From Gymnopilus junonius (Eukaryota; Basidiomycota; Agaricomycetes; Agaricales; Galerinaceae), in the NCBI GenBank assembly GCA_015501075.1, contig JADNYJ010000156.1, forward strand, positions 1 to 64,000: DNA of 64,000 nt. Direction: 5' to 3'. The position numbers and the translations under genes were made by a program. The notes beneath the pieces are model-generated. The model was not told the DNA's origin and ran no database searches. It saw only the letters and a program-made list of their open reading frames with translations. Below, piece after piece: positions 32,075 to 43,205 of the stretch (position 1 is its first letter; each line of letters begins with the position of its first letter).

Positions 32075-34885
32075 CACACACAGACAATAAGGGTCAGATG
32101 ATGGAAATTAAGCGGCGATATCCAAGATTTGGCGAAGATTGCGTGGCAATTTACGCCCCAAGCCTGGGTAAATATGTCAATCAAGTGATGAAAAAATAAA
32201 AACTTTTTGATTAAAATACATTGTTCGAGCGATTGAGACGAGTCATGCCTTGTAGTGCAGTAAAAGGCGTGAGGGAACCCCCTTGAGGGGCATTCGAGTG
32301 GCGTGAACAACACGTTGCGCCGGAGTTATGGCTGGGTTTATAACAGGGGTGTGTGGACGGAATTCCCTTTCTTTCTTCGTCCCCCCGCACAATAACTTGC
32401 CCCTACCCACCATCCCACTCCGTCTTCAATCGACCAAATATCCCTCCGCTATTATGAGCGACAATTACAGTTTCCCGTATCCTGATTACCTCCAGATGTC
32501 GTTTCAGACGGAAGGTAAACATCCAGCCGCAGTTTCCGTTATTCTGCGTTATTCACGCGTTATTGTCCAGCTCTTCAGGGCTTCGGAAACCAGCCTTTCT
32601 CCCCTATTGCGACCAGTGAGACTGCAGCAGACTTGTTCATTCCAAAGCGCTCACCACAATTGCTGTCTGTGGAGGAGCTGAGCCACGAACAGTCGACTAA
32701 GTCGGCGGCTGAGCAGAAACCACACACCATCCCTGCCGTCATCGACTACTCAGACCTCATCGAGGAATTCCAGAATTATTGGCCGCTTTCGTCACCACCC
32801 TGTCCTGCTCCTTCCTCTCCCTCTTCTCCCTCTTCCCCTTCCTCACTGAGCGAGACCGAGCGAATAATGCTTGATATTCTGAAAACGATGCGCGCTGTGG
32901 ACAAAATCGAACAAGAAAAGAAGATCCTGACCTCGGCCATGCAAGCGCACGCTGCAATCCCCGGCGAGTACCCCACTGAAGACAACTTCGGACCACTTCC
33001 CTATTTCTGGTCGTCTTCACCCTCGGTCTCATCCCCGTCGTACTGTCCTCCTCCGCTGTCGTCGCCTCCCTCCTCTGCTTCACCTTCCGCTTCCTTCCCT
33101 TTTGGATCGCCCGACAATAATTTTGATCAGCTTTCGTACTTGTCGTCGTCTTCTTCCTCTGGATCATCTCCGGCACCCTCTTCTTCTCCCCCGTCATCGT
33201 CTCCTTCCTCTGGTTCTTACATTTCTTCCTCTGTCTCTGGATCGCCCCCGGCATCGGTATTTACGCCACCGCCGCAAACTGCACACTACATACCTCCTTC
33301 TTCCGGAACGATGAACCACGCCGATATGTTCATCCATCCCGGAACAATGCACGGTCCATTCTCCAACACTCATCAACCAACTCACAACTTCGCTCCCCAA
33401 CTTGCTCCCTCACACCTAACGAACTTAGGACATGGCTACACCACAGCTCCTCCAACCTTCATGCCGCAAGTTGAATACCAAATGGCGGGAACGTCCAGAA
33501 TTACAACAACAACTATAATTACAGGGAGAATACCAACATGAGCGCCTACTCCACAGGATTCTACCCCCAGGACCCTAGAACAGGTACTTGCTTTCGCGCT
33601 GAACAAGTAAAATAAAGATGCTAATGACTTCTTTGACGTACTAGTCACCGCAAACTTCAATCAACATCAACATTACCCTATCCCAGCTTCGCCCCCTCAT
33701 CCAACATACCCCATCCCTCACCCAACGTACCAGTCTTCCTACTTCATCGCTCCAGAAAGAAATGAATACCAAAACTACGACAACGCGCAGCCCCAAAATT
33801 CCGATCATCGTCGACTTCGATCATTGCGCCCTCAACCATCTGACATGCAGTCAGTGGCTGGTCACCATGCGGGCCCTTCCTCCTCCTCCTCCTCAGCCCA
33901 ATACAACTACGGGGGATATAACATTTCACCACAGTCCCAGGGCCCTCCTCTTCGCCAAGCAGTCCCTCGACCGGATAACAGACACCAACCGTATCCGAAG
34001 TCCAGGACCGAGGATCGGGGAAGGCGTGCCCAAGGCCAACCACTCCCCTCGCCAAGACGCAGGGGATCGCACACCCAGCACCAGACGACACACGGTTCCG
34101 TTCTCCACCATGGAGAGACGGAGCCGGACAATAACTTTAGATTTGACCGCCGCGACAGAGGCGGATCAGATTCACGCTCCAAAGAGTCCTTTGTCGAGCC
34201 AAATTATCCATACTCATCGCAGCCCGGTCAAAGGTAAGTCATACTAGGCTCCGCCTCTCGAGATCAGAGATTGAGAATACCCTCACTTCATTACAGTGGG
34301 CCATCGCAATATACGAACGCACCACAGGAAGCACAGAGAGCCGCGCCCCACAGACGGCGCACCAGAGGACAAGGATACTGCGTGACATGGGAGGATGAGA
34401 ACATGATCGTATTACCTCCAAGCGGCGACGAAGTTGAACATGAGCACAAAATCTTCAAAGCCAAGACCGGCGCAGTGATGAGGAACGAGCCTGCAGGAGG
34501 GGAATTTGTTACGGTCAGCGGGAGAGTTATGTGAGTGATTGAAATTTGGACAGTTTGCCTTCTAGATATACTGACACTCGATGACCTCCTTTGTAGCCCT
34601 GACAAAGAGTAACAGATAGAAGATGGCTGGGATCTGTTTCGAGACGAGTGGAGGAGGTGGATGGAAGACAAAATTTCTTCGCATCCATATCAGTATCGGT
34701 CCGTGGGAACATCGCCCAGGACGATCAGATGGTCTGTCTGCATGAGTAATCAACGTTTTCTTTTCTATCTTTTTCTTTCTATCTCGTGTACTTGTATCGT
34801 CCATTTCCCATTTCTCTTTCTTGTCGTCTTCTGTATCTAAATTTCTCTGAATTGTGCCCCCAAAAGAATTGTGCGTCATGCTTTG
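32075..34885 (+). repeat. Right arm of the large inverted duplication (SPR block)
   Basis: This is the reverse complement of 16,620-19,400. Promoter, all introns and the 3' part of the SPR gene are shared. Similarity fades beyond AAAAGAATTGTGC near 34,865, matching GGAATTGTGC near 16,640 on minus. Confidence 0.8.
32454..34612 (+). CDS. Ser/Pro-rich protein of unknown function (SPR), right copy
   Basis: Proposed exons are 32454-32514, 32571-33583, 33645-34233, 34297-34530 and 34597-34612. The frame begins MSDNYSFPYPDYLQMSFQ and continues across the first intron into LQGFGNQPFSPIATSETAAD, a join supported by the left copy. Exon 2 is Ser/Pro-rich and disordered. Exon 3 is Gln/Asn/Arg-rich with RRLRSLRPQP and RRDRGGSDSRS. 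Exon 4 has the conserved GQGYCVTWEDENMIVLPPSG segment. A single base seems missing near 33,490, where the frame passes from MAGTSRITTT to NVQNYNNNYNYREN. The left copy breaks at the same place. If the base is restored, the product has about 630 residues. No catalytic motif, signal peptide or membrane segment is visible. Nuclear or scaffold roles would be guesses. Confidence 0.68.
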
Positions 34886-35339
34886 TCTTAGTTTTCTGTA
34901 AAATATCTAGTTCTCCTTGAATTTTATTCTTATACATCAGGTCATAAGCATGATATCAAAGTTGTGGTCGTTCAGGCTTCAGAAGGCGGACTTCAGGACC
35001 TGAGTAATGTCTCAACACACGTTTGCCAAGTTGCCAGTCAGAGGAGGTCGATTTAGACTCCGGTTGAATCCTCTCCAGAGCTCGACGACGGCGACATCAC
35101 CATTTGACATCAGCGTAGCTCCCAGGCTACGGCCACTTGGAACACCTTTCTAGCCACATCCACAGAGCCTGTCTCAATACCCATGTCGAAGCCTCTAAAA
35201 TCGAGCTAGCAAGCCACCTGCTCGCCGTCCATTACTATTTCTGATGCACAACGCCTAAAGCTCTAGTAGAATCTCAGTAAAACGTGGCATATGTTCAAGA
35301 TAACGATGGGTGCGCCTACTGTCCTTTGCGGTCCTCAGC
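34886..35339. other. Spacer between SPR and decayed EXO70
   Basis: No gene is supported. The segment 35,090-35,240 weakly resembles the 5' flank of the 40 kb EXO70 copy (GCTCCTAGGCTGCGGCCACTT versus GCTCCCAGGCTACGGCCACTT), so the EXO70 promoter may have been duplicated too. Confidence 0.45.
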
Positions 35340-36535
35340 TACTACTGGAGCTCACTCACCGTCTCACCAAGCTCGAAGAGTATTGTTCTTGCACACCGCG
35401 GCCTAGATTTTGAGTCAGGGGAAACTTAGTCAGTGGGCCATATTTCTTGTTAGGGTGGGATATGCTTACAGGTGGTGCTTCATAGATTGAATCGATGTTA
35501 GCAAGGATTGAGGATACGACTACACAGTAGGATTTTGCCGCTGACGGATCTTTGGTTCTACCCGGGTAAGCTCGAACTTTTGGCATTCTCAATTCGTCTC
35601 TTGATGATAGATATAGACCGCAGCCTGGCCAGATTGGCGTGCAAGGTGAAACGCTGGACTTATCGCTAGCATTATGTTCAACCTGTCCGACATAGACCTA
35701 GTCGCAACTGTGAGCACTAAATATTAATTCTTCATATTTCTACGTAATAACCCACCCCACGTCCTCCTAAGCCCACCTCGTCGAAGCCTGCGTCTAGAAA
35801 CTAATCCATCTATGCGCCATTCTCGCGGGGAATCATTCGTGCTGTCTCAACATCCTATCCGGCTCGACAATGTTCGCCTCCTTCCCTGCCTCCCTTCTGT
35901 TCGCCCCCTCCCTATCGTATCCTTCGCATGCTCCTGTTCCCTCCACATTCCGCTGCTTCTCTCATTCTCATTCGTACCACGTTCCGGGAGGTGCAGACGG
36001 AGTACATGTATGTGCGCTGGAGGAGCACAAACTCCAGCTTGAGCAGTCGCTGTTCCCCACCCCTATGGTACTTGCACCGTTGCATATCGTGCTCCTCGCG
36101 CCTCCTCAAATTTCTTGACACGGACGGTAACTGATATCGCTAACAAGGAAATCACGACAACCTCCTCGCGCTGTCTGCGTGTCAGTGCTTGTTATCCCTC
36201 CAGGTACGCTGGCAGCAGGTGCTTTCGAGGTGTGGCTCGTATATGGGGGTGAAGAACGAGTGGAAGGAAAATGGTTTCAGGACAACTTGCGTAGGTACAT
36301 CGAATTGGGAACAATGGAAAAGGGTGGGTCGGATACTCAGGCTCTCGGTTAGTCCTTTTTTTCTTCCTCGTTGCTTTCTGGTGGCTGTATACCCGTATTA
36401 ACGTTGATTTCCTTGTTTAGGTTGTCATATATATTGAGAGAACCTCACCAGTCCAAAGCCCAGTCAAGTGGGTCTGGAGGTGGAAAGTGGAATACAGGCA
36501 AGGGCTTTCAGGTCGGCATCAGCAACAATACCCAA
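35340..36535 (+). pseudogene. EXO70: Decayed EXO70 copy, right arm
   Basis: Blocks match the 40.4-42.9 kb copy in order. They are CTCACCAAGCTCGAAGAG near 35,357, TTAGCAAGGATTGAGGA near 35,497, CGCAGCCTGGCCAGATT near 35,616, GACATAGACCTAGTCGCAACTGTGAG near 35,690, the CGTCGAAGCC block, GGAGGTGCAGACGG near 35,985, the CTCCAGGTACGCTGGCAGCAGGTGCTTTCG block near 36,197, and ATTGAGAGAACCTCACCAGTCCA near 36,435. Stops and deletions are scattered and no long frame survives. It stands between SPR and BTB copy 4, mirroring the left arm. Confidence 0.75.
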
Positions 36536-36624
36536 CCTATCACATTGATTATGACTCTAATACACGTCGACGGTATAACTCCTCCCCAAACTCTCGTCAC
36601 GTTACTGCCAGTGGGAAAAGCACG

Positions 36625-36643
36625 GCCAATCCATAAATAAACT
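36625..36643 (+). promoter_or_regulatory. Core promoter of BTB copy 4
   Basis: GGCCAATCCATAAATAAAC lies about 80 bp upstream of the ATG at 36721 and is identical to the block before BTB copy 2. It includes the TATA-like CATAAATAA. Confidence 0.6.
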
Positions 36644-36720
36644 TAAATGAACCAATCTTCTTCCTTGCTACTTACCACCACAGTGACTCATCGAGTTGTT
36701 TACAAACTGTGTCCTTGAAT

Positions 36721-37781
36721 ATGCCGGACGAAGCGCTTAGTACGCCCATTGTCAACAATCAATGTCAGTGCATTCGATTACTTGTTGGTCCTTTGACTCT
36801 GACCTGACTTCGACATGTTCAGTTAGCGCCCAAGACGCTGATATCACGATCCAATCATCAGACGATATCCTCTTCAAACTTCATCGATCTAGTCTCGCAG
36901 CTACTACAGGCGCATTCCCTGGTCCTGAGATTAACACCCAGGAAGAGATCGTACATCTCACTGAACCGGCCAAGGTGCTTGAAGTCATCTTCCAATATGT
37001 ATATCCGCGAAGGCATCCGGACCTGAAAGACCTCGACTTTGACACTTTGTTACAAACTGCTGAAGCTGTAGAAAAGTACGAGGTTTTTGCGGCGATGAAT
37101 ACTTGTGAGTGGCGCCTCAGGTATGCTCGGATGGCTGAATCGTATTCGCGAAACATTTCTGATGACCTCTCGTGTTCGGCTGCAGTGAATTTCTTCCCGA
37201 CCATGCAGCGGAGATACTTGCGTATTCGATAAAGCATGGTTATCCGGAATCCATTAATAAAGCTGGGCTTGTACTCAGTCGGACTCCGCACCTGGACGTC
37301 GTGCAAATATTACCGTCGCACGGTACGATATCTTTGGTAAGAGATGCTGCATTTATTAAATTGCAAAGAATTAAATCATCTGCAAAGCTCAAATACCAGG
37401 GAACCCGGCAGAAAATATTTGATGATGCGGTCAGGTACGTTGAAAAACTCCCATCTGGTTCAAGATGCACCCTTCAAAGTCGGAAACATGGTAATCATCA
37501 TCAATATCTCTTCGACCCTCATGTCTGCCCCTGTTGCCGTTTCTCTCTACTCTGTTGGATCACCAAACTTTCAAAAATCAGAACCGTATCTTCTTTGAGA
37601 GATGCCATCGCAAGTCTAGCCCCTCAGTCAATGATGACACTATGGAAAATCCATGGTGCAGTGAGTGCCTCGGAAAAATATGTCAAGTTATCTTCCAGCA
37701 GTGAAGAAGATCCTTGAAGATGGTATCGCATCAGTTCCTCCTTTCACGGATTTCTTGAAAGCCGCTCCTTCTATTGCGTAG
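36721..37781 (+). CDS. BTB/POZ domain protein, copy 4 (apparent frameshifts in last exon)
   Basis: Exons are 36721-36763, 36823-37120, 37186-37336 and 37388-37781. Exons 1-3 equal those of copy 2 in length (43, 298 and 151 nt). The BTB part starts SAQDADITIQSSDDILFKLH. In the last exon the frame shifts at 37,622-37,626 (expected APSVNDD) and again near 37,688 (expected YLPAVKKILEDG), each by one missing T. Without correction the frame stops at 37,717. With correction it ends at 37,781 with a tail like copy 2 and keeps VCPCCRFSLLCW and WCSEC. Donor 3 follows TTG instead of TGG, a Trp to Leu change. Near-identity to copy 2 over promoter and gene marks a recent inverted duplication. Confidence 0.75.
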
Positions 37782-38059
37782 GTTAGTGTAAGCTTTCAGG
37801 TGTTCAGCGATGGATAGAGATCTGATAGTATAGTTCCAGTGATTCAACGAATCTAGGAGTGGGTAATAAATCTATGTACTGGATTATTTGGACGCGTTCA
37901 TTCATTGGCCCTCGCTTTTTCTACATAATAATACACTATTTTGGCCTTATTTTCTTAGCCATCCAAAACACATGTGACTGTCATCGCCTGCCTCGTGTTC
38001 GAACTTCGAAAGTACCTGTCAGACGGCTCCTTATTAACCACCACCCACTTAGAGAAATA

Positions 38060-38590
38060 GACCATAACCCATCAGTGGCCATGCAGTGCAGCAACGCCCC
38101 TCGCACACACGCAAGGGACCAATTTTTATCTTTTGCCTTCGGGGTAATGAACCCAACAGCAGAAAATAAGAGATTCTGCTCTCAATGTGGAGAGACGGAG
38201 CATGGTAGAAATCTGACCGCCACAACAGAGCTGGATCAGATTTATGCTCCAAAGAATCCTTCGTAGCCGCGTCTGTTACAGCTCAGTCAAAGCAAGTCAT
38301 CCTAAGCCCGCCTCTCGAATCAAGATTGAAATCCATATATCACCTCGCTACAGAGGGCTGCAGAAAACACAGGCAGTCACCCCTACGGACATCGATCAAA
38401 CCATGAGCAGAAAGCATTCAAAACCAAGACTGGTGTGGTGAATGAGTGAGCCTGCTGGAGGGGATTCATTTACAGTCAGCGTCTATTTTCAGCCCTCGCG
38501 AAGAGCAATAATGGAAAGATGGCTTGGCAGCCTCTCGAGATCAGGAACTGAAATCATAAATCAATTACAATGGGTCGACGAAAACCATCA
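38060..38590 (+). pseudogene. Third, fragmentary copy of the SPR gene (3' half)
   Basis: The nucleotide sequence follows SPR exon 3 to exon 5. It has GGAGAGACGGAGC, GACCGCC.C.ACAGAG..GGATCAGATT.A.GCTCCAAAGA near 38,192-38,255, then the intron-like AAGTCATCCTAAGCCCGCCTCTCGA, GTGAATGAGTGAGCCTGC.GGAGGGGA near 38,435, and CAGCCCTCGCGAAGAGCAATA. A second copy of the exon 3-4 intron (GCCTCTCGAGATCAGGAACTGA to ACAATGGG) follows at 38,530-38,580. Large parts of exon 4 are missing. It is non-functional, and marks a third SPR-EXO70 module on this side. Confidence 0.7.
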
Positions 38591-39465
38591 TCGTGGATGA
38601 CCCCTTTGAGGGAAACATACCTTTGAATTTATCCCAATGAGCCTGAACCAGCAGCAGGACCATGATGAAATCCAAATCACAAGCGCCCAGCTCGAACTCA
38701 TGCAGAATTCGGAGAATATGGTTTACATCCCTTTTATCAGGGCAGCTGAAGTCTAAAGAAAGGGAAAAGTGAATAATTTGAAGAGGGCAAGGTGATATCG
38801 AGGCAAATGGTGAGACCAATCGTCCTGGTCAGCGGGGAATGATGTTAAAGCTCAATGTCATTGCGGTGGAACTTGCCTTACCTGCTGCCATATTCACCCA
38901 ATATATATCTTTGCAGCTGACATAAGGCTTGTGAGCGACTATTGATGCATGGTGAGCTGGTGTCAGTGGGCTGGTGGTTTGCGATTGGGGGATATGTTAC
39001 AGTTTAATGCAAGAAGAAGAGGGAATGGGATGTGTGTAAGTCAAGAGATAAAATCTCTCGTATTCAAGTTTCAACGTTTCAACTCCGTTCGTATCGATCC
39101 GCCGGAATATTGCGCTGGGATGGATGCCCCGGTCCCCACCAAGGTATCTTCTTCATTTCTATTTTTCCTTTTTTATTCCATGGTCTTGTACTATTTGTTT
39201 TCTTGTTTCTTTTCTATCCATTTTCCCTCTAGCTCGGCCTTTTTTTTTGAATACATTGCTTTCCTGCTCCTGTATTAATGACTTGAAAAGAAAATTGGGC
39301 TGCACCTTTACTTCACCTCATTAATAGGCCTCTTAATTAATTCAGGATTAACTCTCCTATATATATTTAAGTGGAGGGAGATTATGCACTGAAAGTCTGA
39401 ATCCTTGCTCCTTTCCGCAGAACTACGTGTACATCTACACCACATGTTCATATATTACACCAATA
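38591..39465. other. Gene-poor stretch
   Basis: No gene is supported. An 84-codon minus frame at 38,565-38,819 has no recognised motif. T-rich tracts occur near 39,165-39,250. TATATATATTTAAG at 39,358-39,371 is a convincing TATA box for the following small ORF. Confidence 0.4.
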
Positions 39466-39873
39466 ATGTCGAATGCAATCCCACTGCCTCAAAAGATCGA
39501 TTCACACGGTGAGTAAATGCACGAATACTTACATACATAGTATCGCACTTGAATAAAAATAACCGGCCGTCCAAGATGAGATCTACTGCTATGGATTCCC
39601 ATACAAATCCAACATCGAACTCTACCGCCGAGTTATACCACCATCCCAGAAATTGCCGGCGCAGTATGCAAACTCGAAACAACAACTGGCGTGAAGATGT
39701 CCATAGTGGAAGTGTACTGCATGACAGAGGACTCGGGAGACACCCCGGATGCGCTGTCCATGCTGGTGGGTTGGTTTGAGGAGTGGGTGTGCGGGGATGG
39801 GATGCTCGGATTTTTTGTATCCCCTCTGCTTTATTATTATTTTGGCATACTAGGACCCATAGATGAAGACTAA
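39466..39873 (+). CDS. Small uncharacterised protein, split frame
   Basis: A TATA box lies about 100 bp upstream of an ATG at 39,466 (MSNAIPLPQKIDSH, donor GTGAGT at 39,511). The following exon reads DEIYCYGFPYKSNIELYRR and, in another frame, PEIAGAVCKLETTTGVKM plus SIVEVYCMTEDSGDTPDALS to a stop at 39,873. One base seems missing near 39,640. No domain is recognised. A degenerate copy of the first exon and its TATA region lies at 39,905-40,010. The call is weak and rests on the promoter, splice signal and coding-like sequence. Confidence 0.35.
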
Positions 39874-39904
39874 CAATCATTTAATAACACACATCTAAAT
39901 CCGT

Positions 39905-40010
39905 TCGCTTATATATGTGGATGGAATCATGCCTGAGACATCTTCCTACCACACGTCGAGTATGTTGAATGCAATCCTACCCCCTCCTCAAATGAATTCT
40001 GATGGCGAGA
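39905..40010 (+). pseudogene. Duplicated first exon of the preceding small gene
   Basis: ATGTTGAATGCAATCCTACC at 39,963 matches ATGTCGAATGCAATCCCACT at 39,466. Both are preceded by a TATATAT-like element and by CACA-rich sequence. No coding continuation is visible. Confidence 0.4.
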
Positions 40011-40420
40011 GCATGTGCTACCATCGTGAAGACCAAGAGTGAATAGCTGAAGGCTAGAGTGGTGTTTGGTTTAGAAGAAATATATTTATATGGATTCACC
40101 TTCGAGTCTGACGGCCTTATAAACCTGAATATAAGAGTCGCATCGCCCTTTACGTTTAAAGCTGAGATAATGGTAGCAGGGTGAGAGCTGTTCAGGGCAT
40201 TGCACAATATGGAGCCGATATCTTTCGCTGGCTGGGTGAGCTGATGCAGACATGCCGACCGTAAACTCCGAGCGATGTAAATTCAAACTCCGTCACTCCG
40301 ATCCCTCTCGAGCTGGACGGCCGACCATCATCGCCTCATTAGATCCACAGTTCCCCCTCCTCCTAGGCTGCGGCCACTTCTCGTACTCCTCTATCCACAT
40401 CCACAAGAGTGCATCCCGCC

Positions 40421-42851
40421 ATGGACGACGAAACCGCCGAAATTGAGCTCGTAAGCCTCCCAAACCCAATCATCACCCCTTCCATCTCTAACTTCCTGTC
40501 CTATGCACCCAGCTCCAACAAAACCTGAGCAAAACGCGCCATATATCCAAGAAGATGACGAGTACGCCTGCTGCTCTCTCCCATCCTCAGCTTACCCGCC
40601 CCCGAGCTTTGCTCACTTCTGACTGCAAGCCATCCTCGACAGTTTCGATACCCGCTTGGCCAAGCTTGAAAAGAGCATTCTGCCACTGTACACCGCAGCG
40701 CAGCTGTTGAATAAGAGGAGACACAGTGAGTGGTTGTGCTGGATTTTGTGTGTTGTGGTTGGAAAGGAAAGGAATTCGTAGATATTGATCTGACGTTGGC
40801 GAGGATTGAGGACCTGTCGGGTACACAGCAGGATTTGGCGGCTGATGAGTCTCTGATTCTACGAGGGTGCGTTTGAATGTGGTGATTATCTAAATTTGTA
40901 TCCTAATGGCGTATGAAGGCCTCAGCCTGGCCAGATTAGCTTGTACAGAGAAGCACTAGAGCGGCTCAATACTAGCATTGTGTTTAATTCGTCCGACATC
41001 GACCTAGTAGCAACAGTAAGCGCTCTTCATCTTTTTTTACTCTATCTCTTCACTTTATACCTCACGCTTCTCCTAGGCCCGCCTCGTCGAAGCCGGCGCC
41101 AAAAAGCTGACGCAGCTCTACACCACCCTCGCCGCCGAAGGCTCCTCCGGTCTCACCCCCGCCCCCGGCTCAACCATGCTCACCTCCTTCCCCGCCTCAC
41201 TCCTGCCCACCCTCTCTCCAATCGTCTCTTTCCTCCGCACGCTCCCCATACCCAGCACACACCCCTCACACCCGGCCGCCCCCGTCATCCTCGCCACCCT
41301 TCGGGAGGCGCAGACAGGGTACGCTGATATGCGGGGGAACTGGAGCGTCAAGTGTTTGGAGGGCCAGGGCAAGCGGCTCGTGGCGCGAGCGGAGACGGTG
41401 GATCCGCTGCTGACGGGGAGGGAGTTCACGGAGTGGGTGAAATGATGCTGGGCACGGCGGAGGAGGAGTATAAGCTCTTACTGGAGCTATCGCCGCTCCC
41501 TGCCCCGCTGGTGTTAGCATCGTCGTATGCCGCGCTTCTCGCGCCCATTCTCAAGTTATTCAACACGGTCCTCACTCAACTCATAGCACTCATCAGGAAG
41601 TCGCTGCATAAATACAACTTCCTCGCACTGTCCGCATATCAGGGGTTGTTGTCCCTCCAAGGACACTGGGAGCAGGTACTTTCGCGGCGCGGGCCGGATG
41701 TGGGGGAGAAGAATGAGTTGAAGGACGGGTTGCAGAGTCTCAGAGCGATTTGCTTGCGGAGCTTCCCAGAGTTCCTGGCGGACGTCAAGTTGGGCGCGAT
41801 GGCGAAGGGTGGCTCGGATACGAGTGTTAAAGTGGTGGACTTCGTGCTTTCGGTTAGTGTTTTTTTTTTGGCTTCCCAGTGACTATATGCGCGTGTGCTA
41901 ATGGTGATTTTCTTTGTTTTAGACTGTGGCATACATTGAGAGAATCCCTCAAGTCCAGAGTGCGGTCGAGTCGGCCTTGTATGCGCTTGGAGATGGGAAT
42001 TGGAAGATGGGCGAGGGTGTTCAAGTCGGCACGAACAAGAACAAGGAGGAAGACGATGGAAATATCGTCGAGCATTTCGTTCGTAAGTCGTCATTCATTT
42101 TTATTACCATCATCATTATTATTTTTTCCTCATCCTGTTTCAACTTCAGATGACATCATCTCAACATGCATCAACTCCCTCAAAGACCTCGCGGACCGCA
42201 CGCCGCACGCCATTCAACTCGACCTTCCTCCTCAACAACATTCCCACCTCCGCACACACCTCCTCTCCCCCTCCTCCCCCGCCTCCAGCACGCACCTCCT
42301 CTCCCCCCGACCACCGAACTCCTCACATCCTCCTTCCGCACCGCCAAAGCCGGGTACTTTGACGCCAACTTCGCCTCCCTCCTGCAAACTATCACCGACG
42401 ACCCCAAGGAAAGGATAAAGGGGGCGCGTTCGGTGTGGGCGGGGGCGGTGCCAAGGCGCAGGCCAAGGAGAAGTTTACGAGGTTCTTTGATGTGCTGGAG
42501 GAGGTGGTGGAGAGGCATCGGTTTGCGAGGGTGTTGGAGGAGGAGGAGGAGAGGAGGGGGAGGGGGGAGATGGGGGATGAGATTGTGATGCTTGTTGTGC
42601 CGAGTTTTGCGAGGTTTGTGCAGAAGCAGAAGGATAAGGAGTTTAGTAAGAGTGAGTGTGTTTTTTTTTCTTTTTTTGTTTAGTGTTGAATGGCGCGCTG
42701 ATGGTTGATTTTTCCTATAGATCCTCAGAAATGTAGGCAGCATGCATTTCAGTCTCTCGCGTCTCATCACATACTGACTCTTTCATTCCTTTTCAGATAT
42801 CAAGATGTCCCCGAAGACGTTGAATCTCAACTACGAAGTCTGTTCAGATGA
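40421..42851 (+). CDS. EXO70: EXO70, exocyst complex subunit (best copy, homopolymer frame breaks)
   Basis: The start MDDETAEIEL is followed by exons reading LQQNLSKTRHISKKMT, LDSFDTRLAKLEKSILPLYT, DIDLTLARIEDLSGTQQDLA, PGQISLYREALERLNTSI and SDIDLVATARLVEAGAKKLT. Further downstream come MMLGTAEEEYKLLLELSPLP, TVAYIERIPQVQSAVESALY, PTTELLTSSFRTAKAGYFD, AQAKEKFTRFFDVLEEVVER and NPQKYIKMSP. This is a complete EXO70, the exocyst subunit that binds plasma-membrane phosphoinositides and tethers secretory vesicles at growing tips. Single-base losses occur near 41,441 (A run), 42,200, 42,245 (C), 42,305 (C), 42,412 and 42,818 (C), mostly in homopolymers. With them restored the tail is PEDVESQLRSLFR, stop at 42,851. 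It may be the functional gene with assembly errors, or an early pseudogene. I favour the first. Confidence 0.82.
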
Positions 42852-43205
42852 TTCGGCTGATGGCGCTCTTCTGGCTCTTTGGCTCTCTCTCTGACCTTCT
42901 CTTCTCTTCTTCACGTACCATGTCTACATGACGCTATACCCCCGATTTCAGTTGCGTTTTCTTTTTGGGATATATTTATTTTCCTTTTTCCTTTTTCTTT
43001 ATGGGAAATATACCATTTTTCACCTCGTTATTCCCACTCGCTTACTGCTTGAGGTCTAGCTCTGACTCGAGCAGATCCTGATATTTTCAACCCGCCATGT
43101 TGAGGGGATCGCCCTGAATTCTATTAGGTTTGGAAATGGCTGTTTGAATGACCTTGAGATTCAGCGCATTGGAATTACTATATACAATAGATCATTCCGA
43201 AGTTT
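42852..43205. other. 3' region of EXO70, nothing recognised
   Basis: Pyrimidine-rich 3' untranslated-like sequence followed by spacer. No frame supported. Confidence 0.45.
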
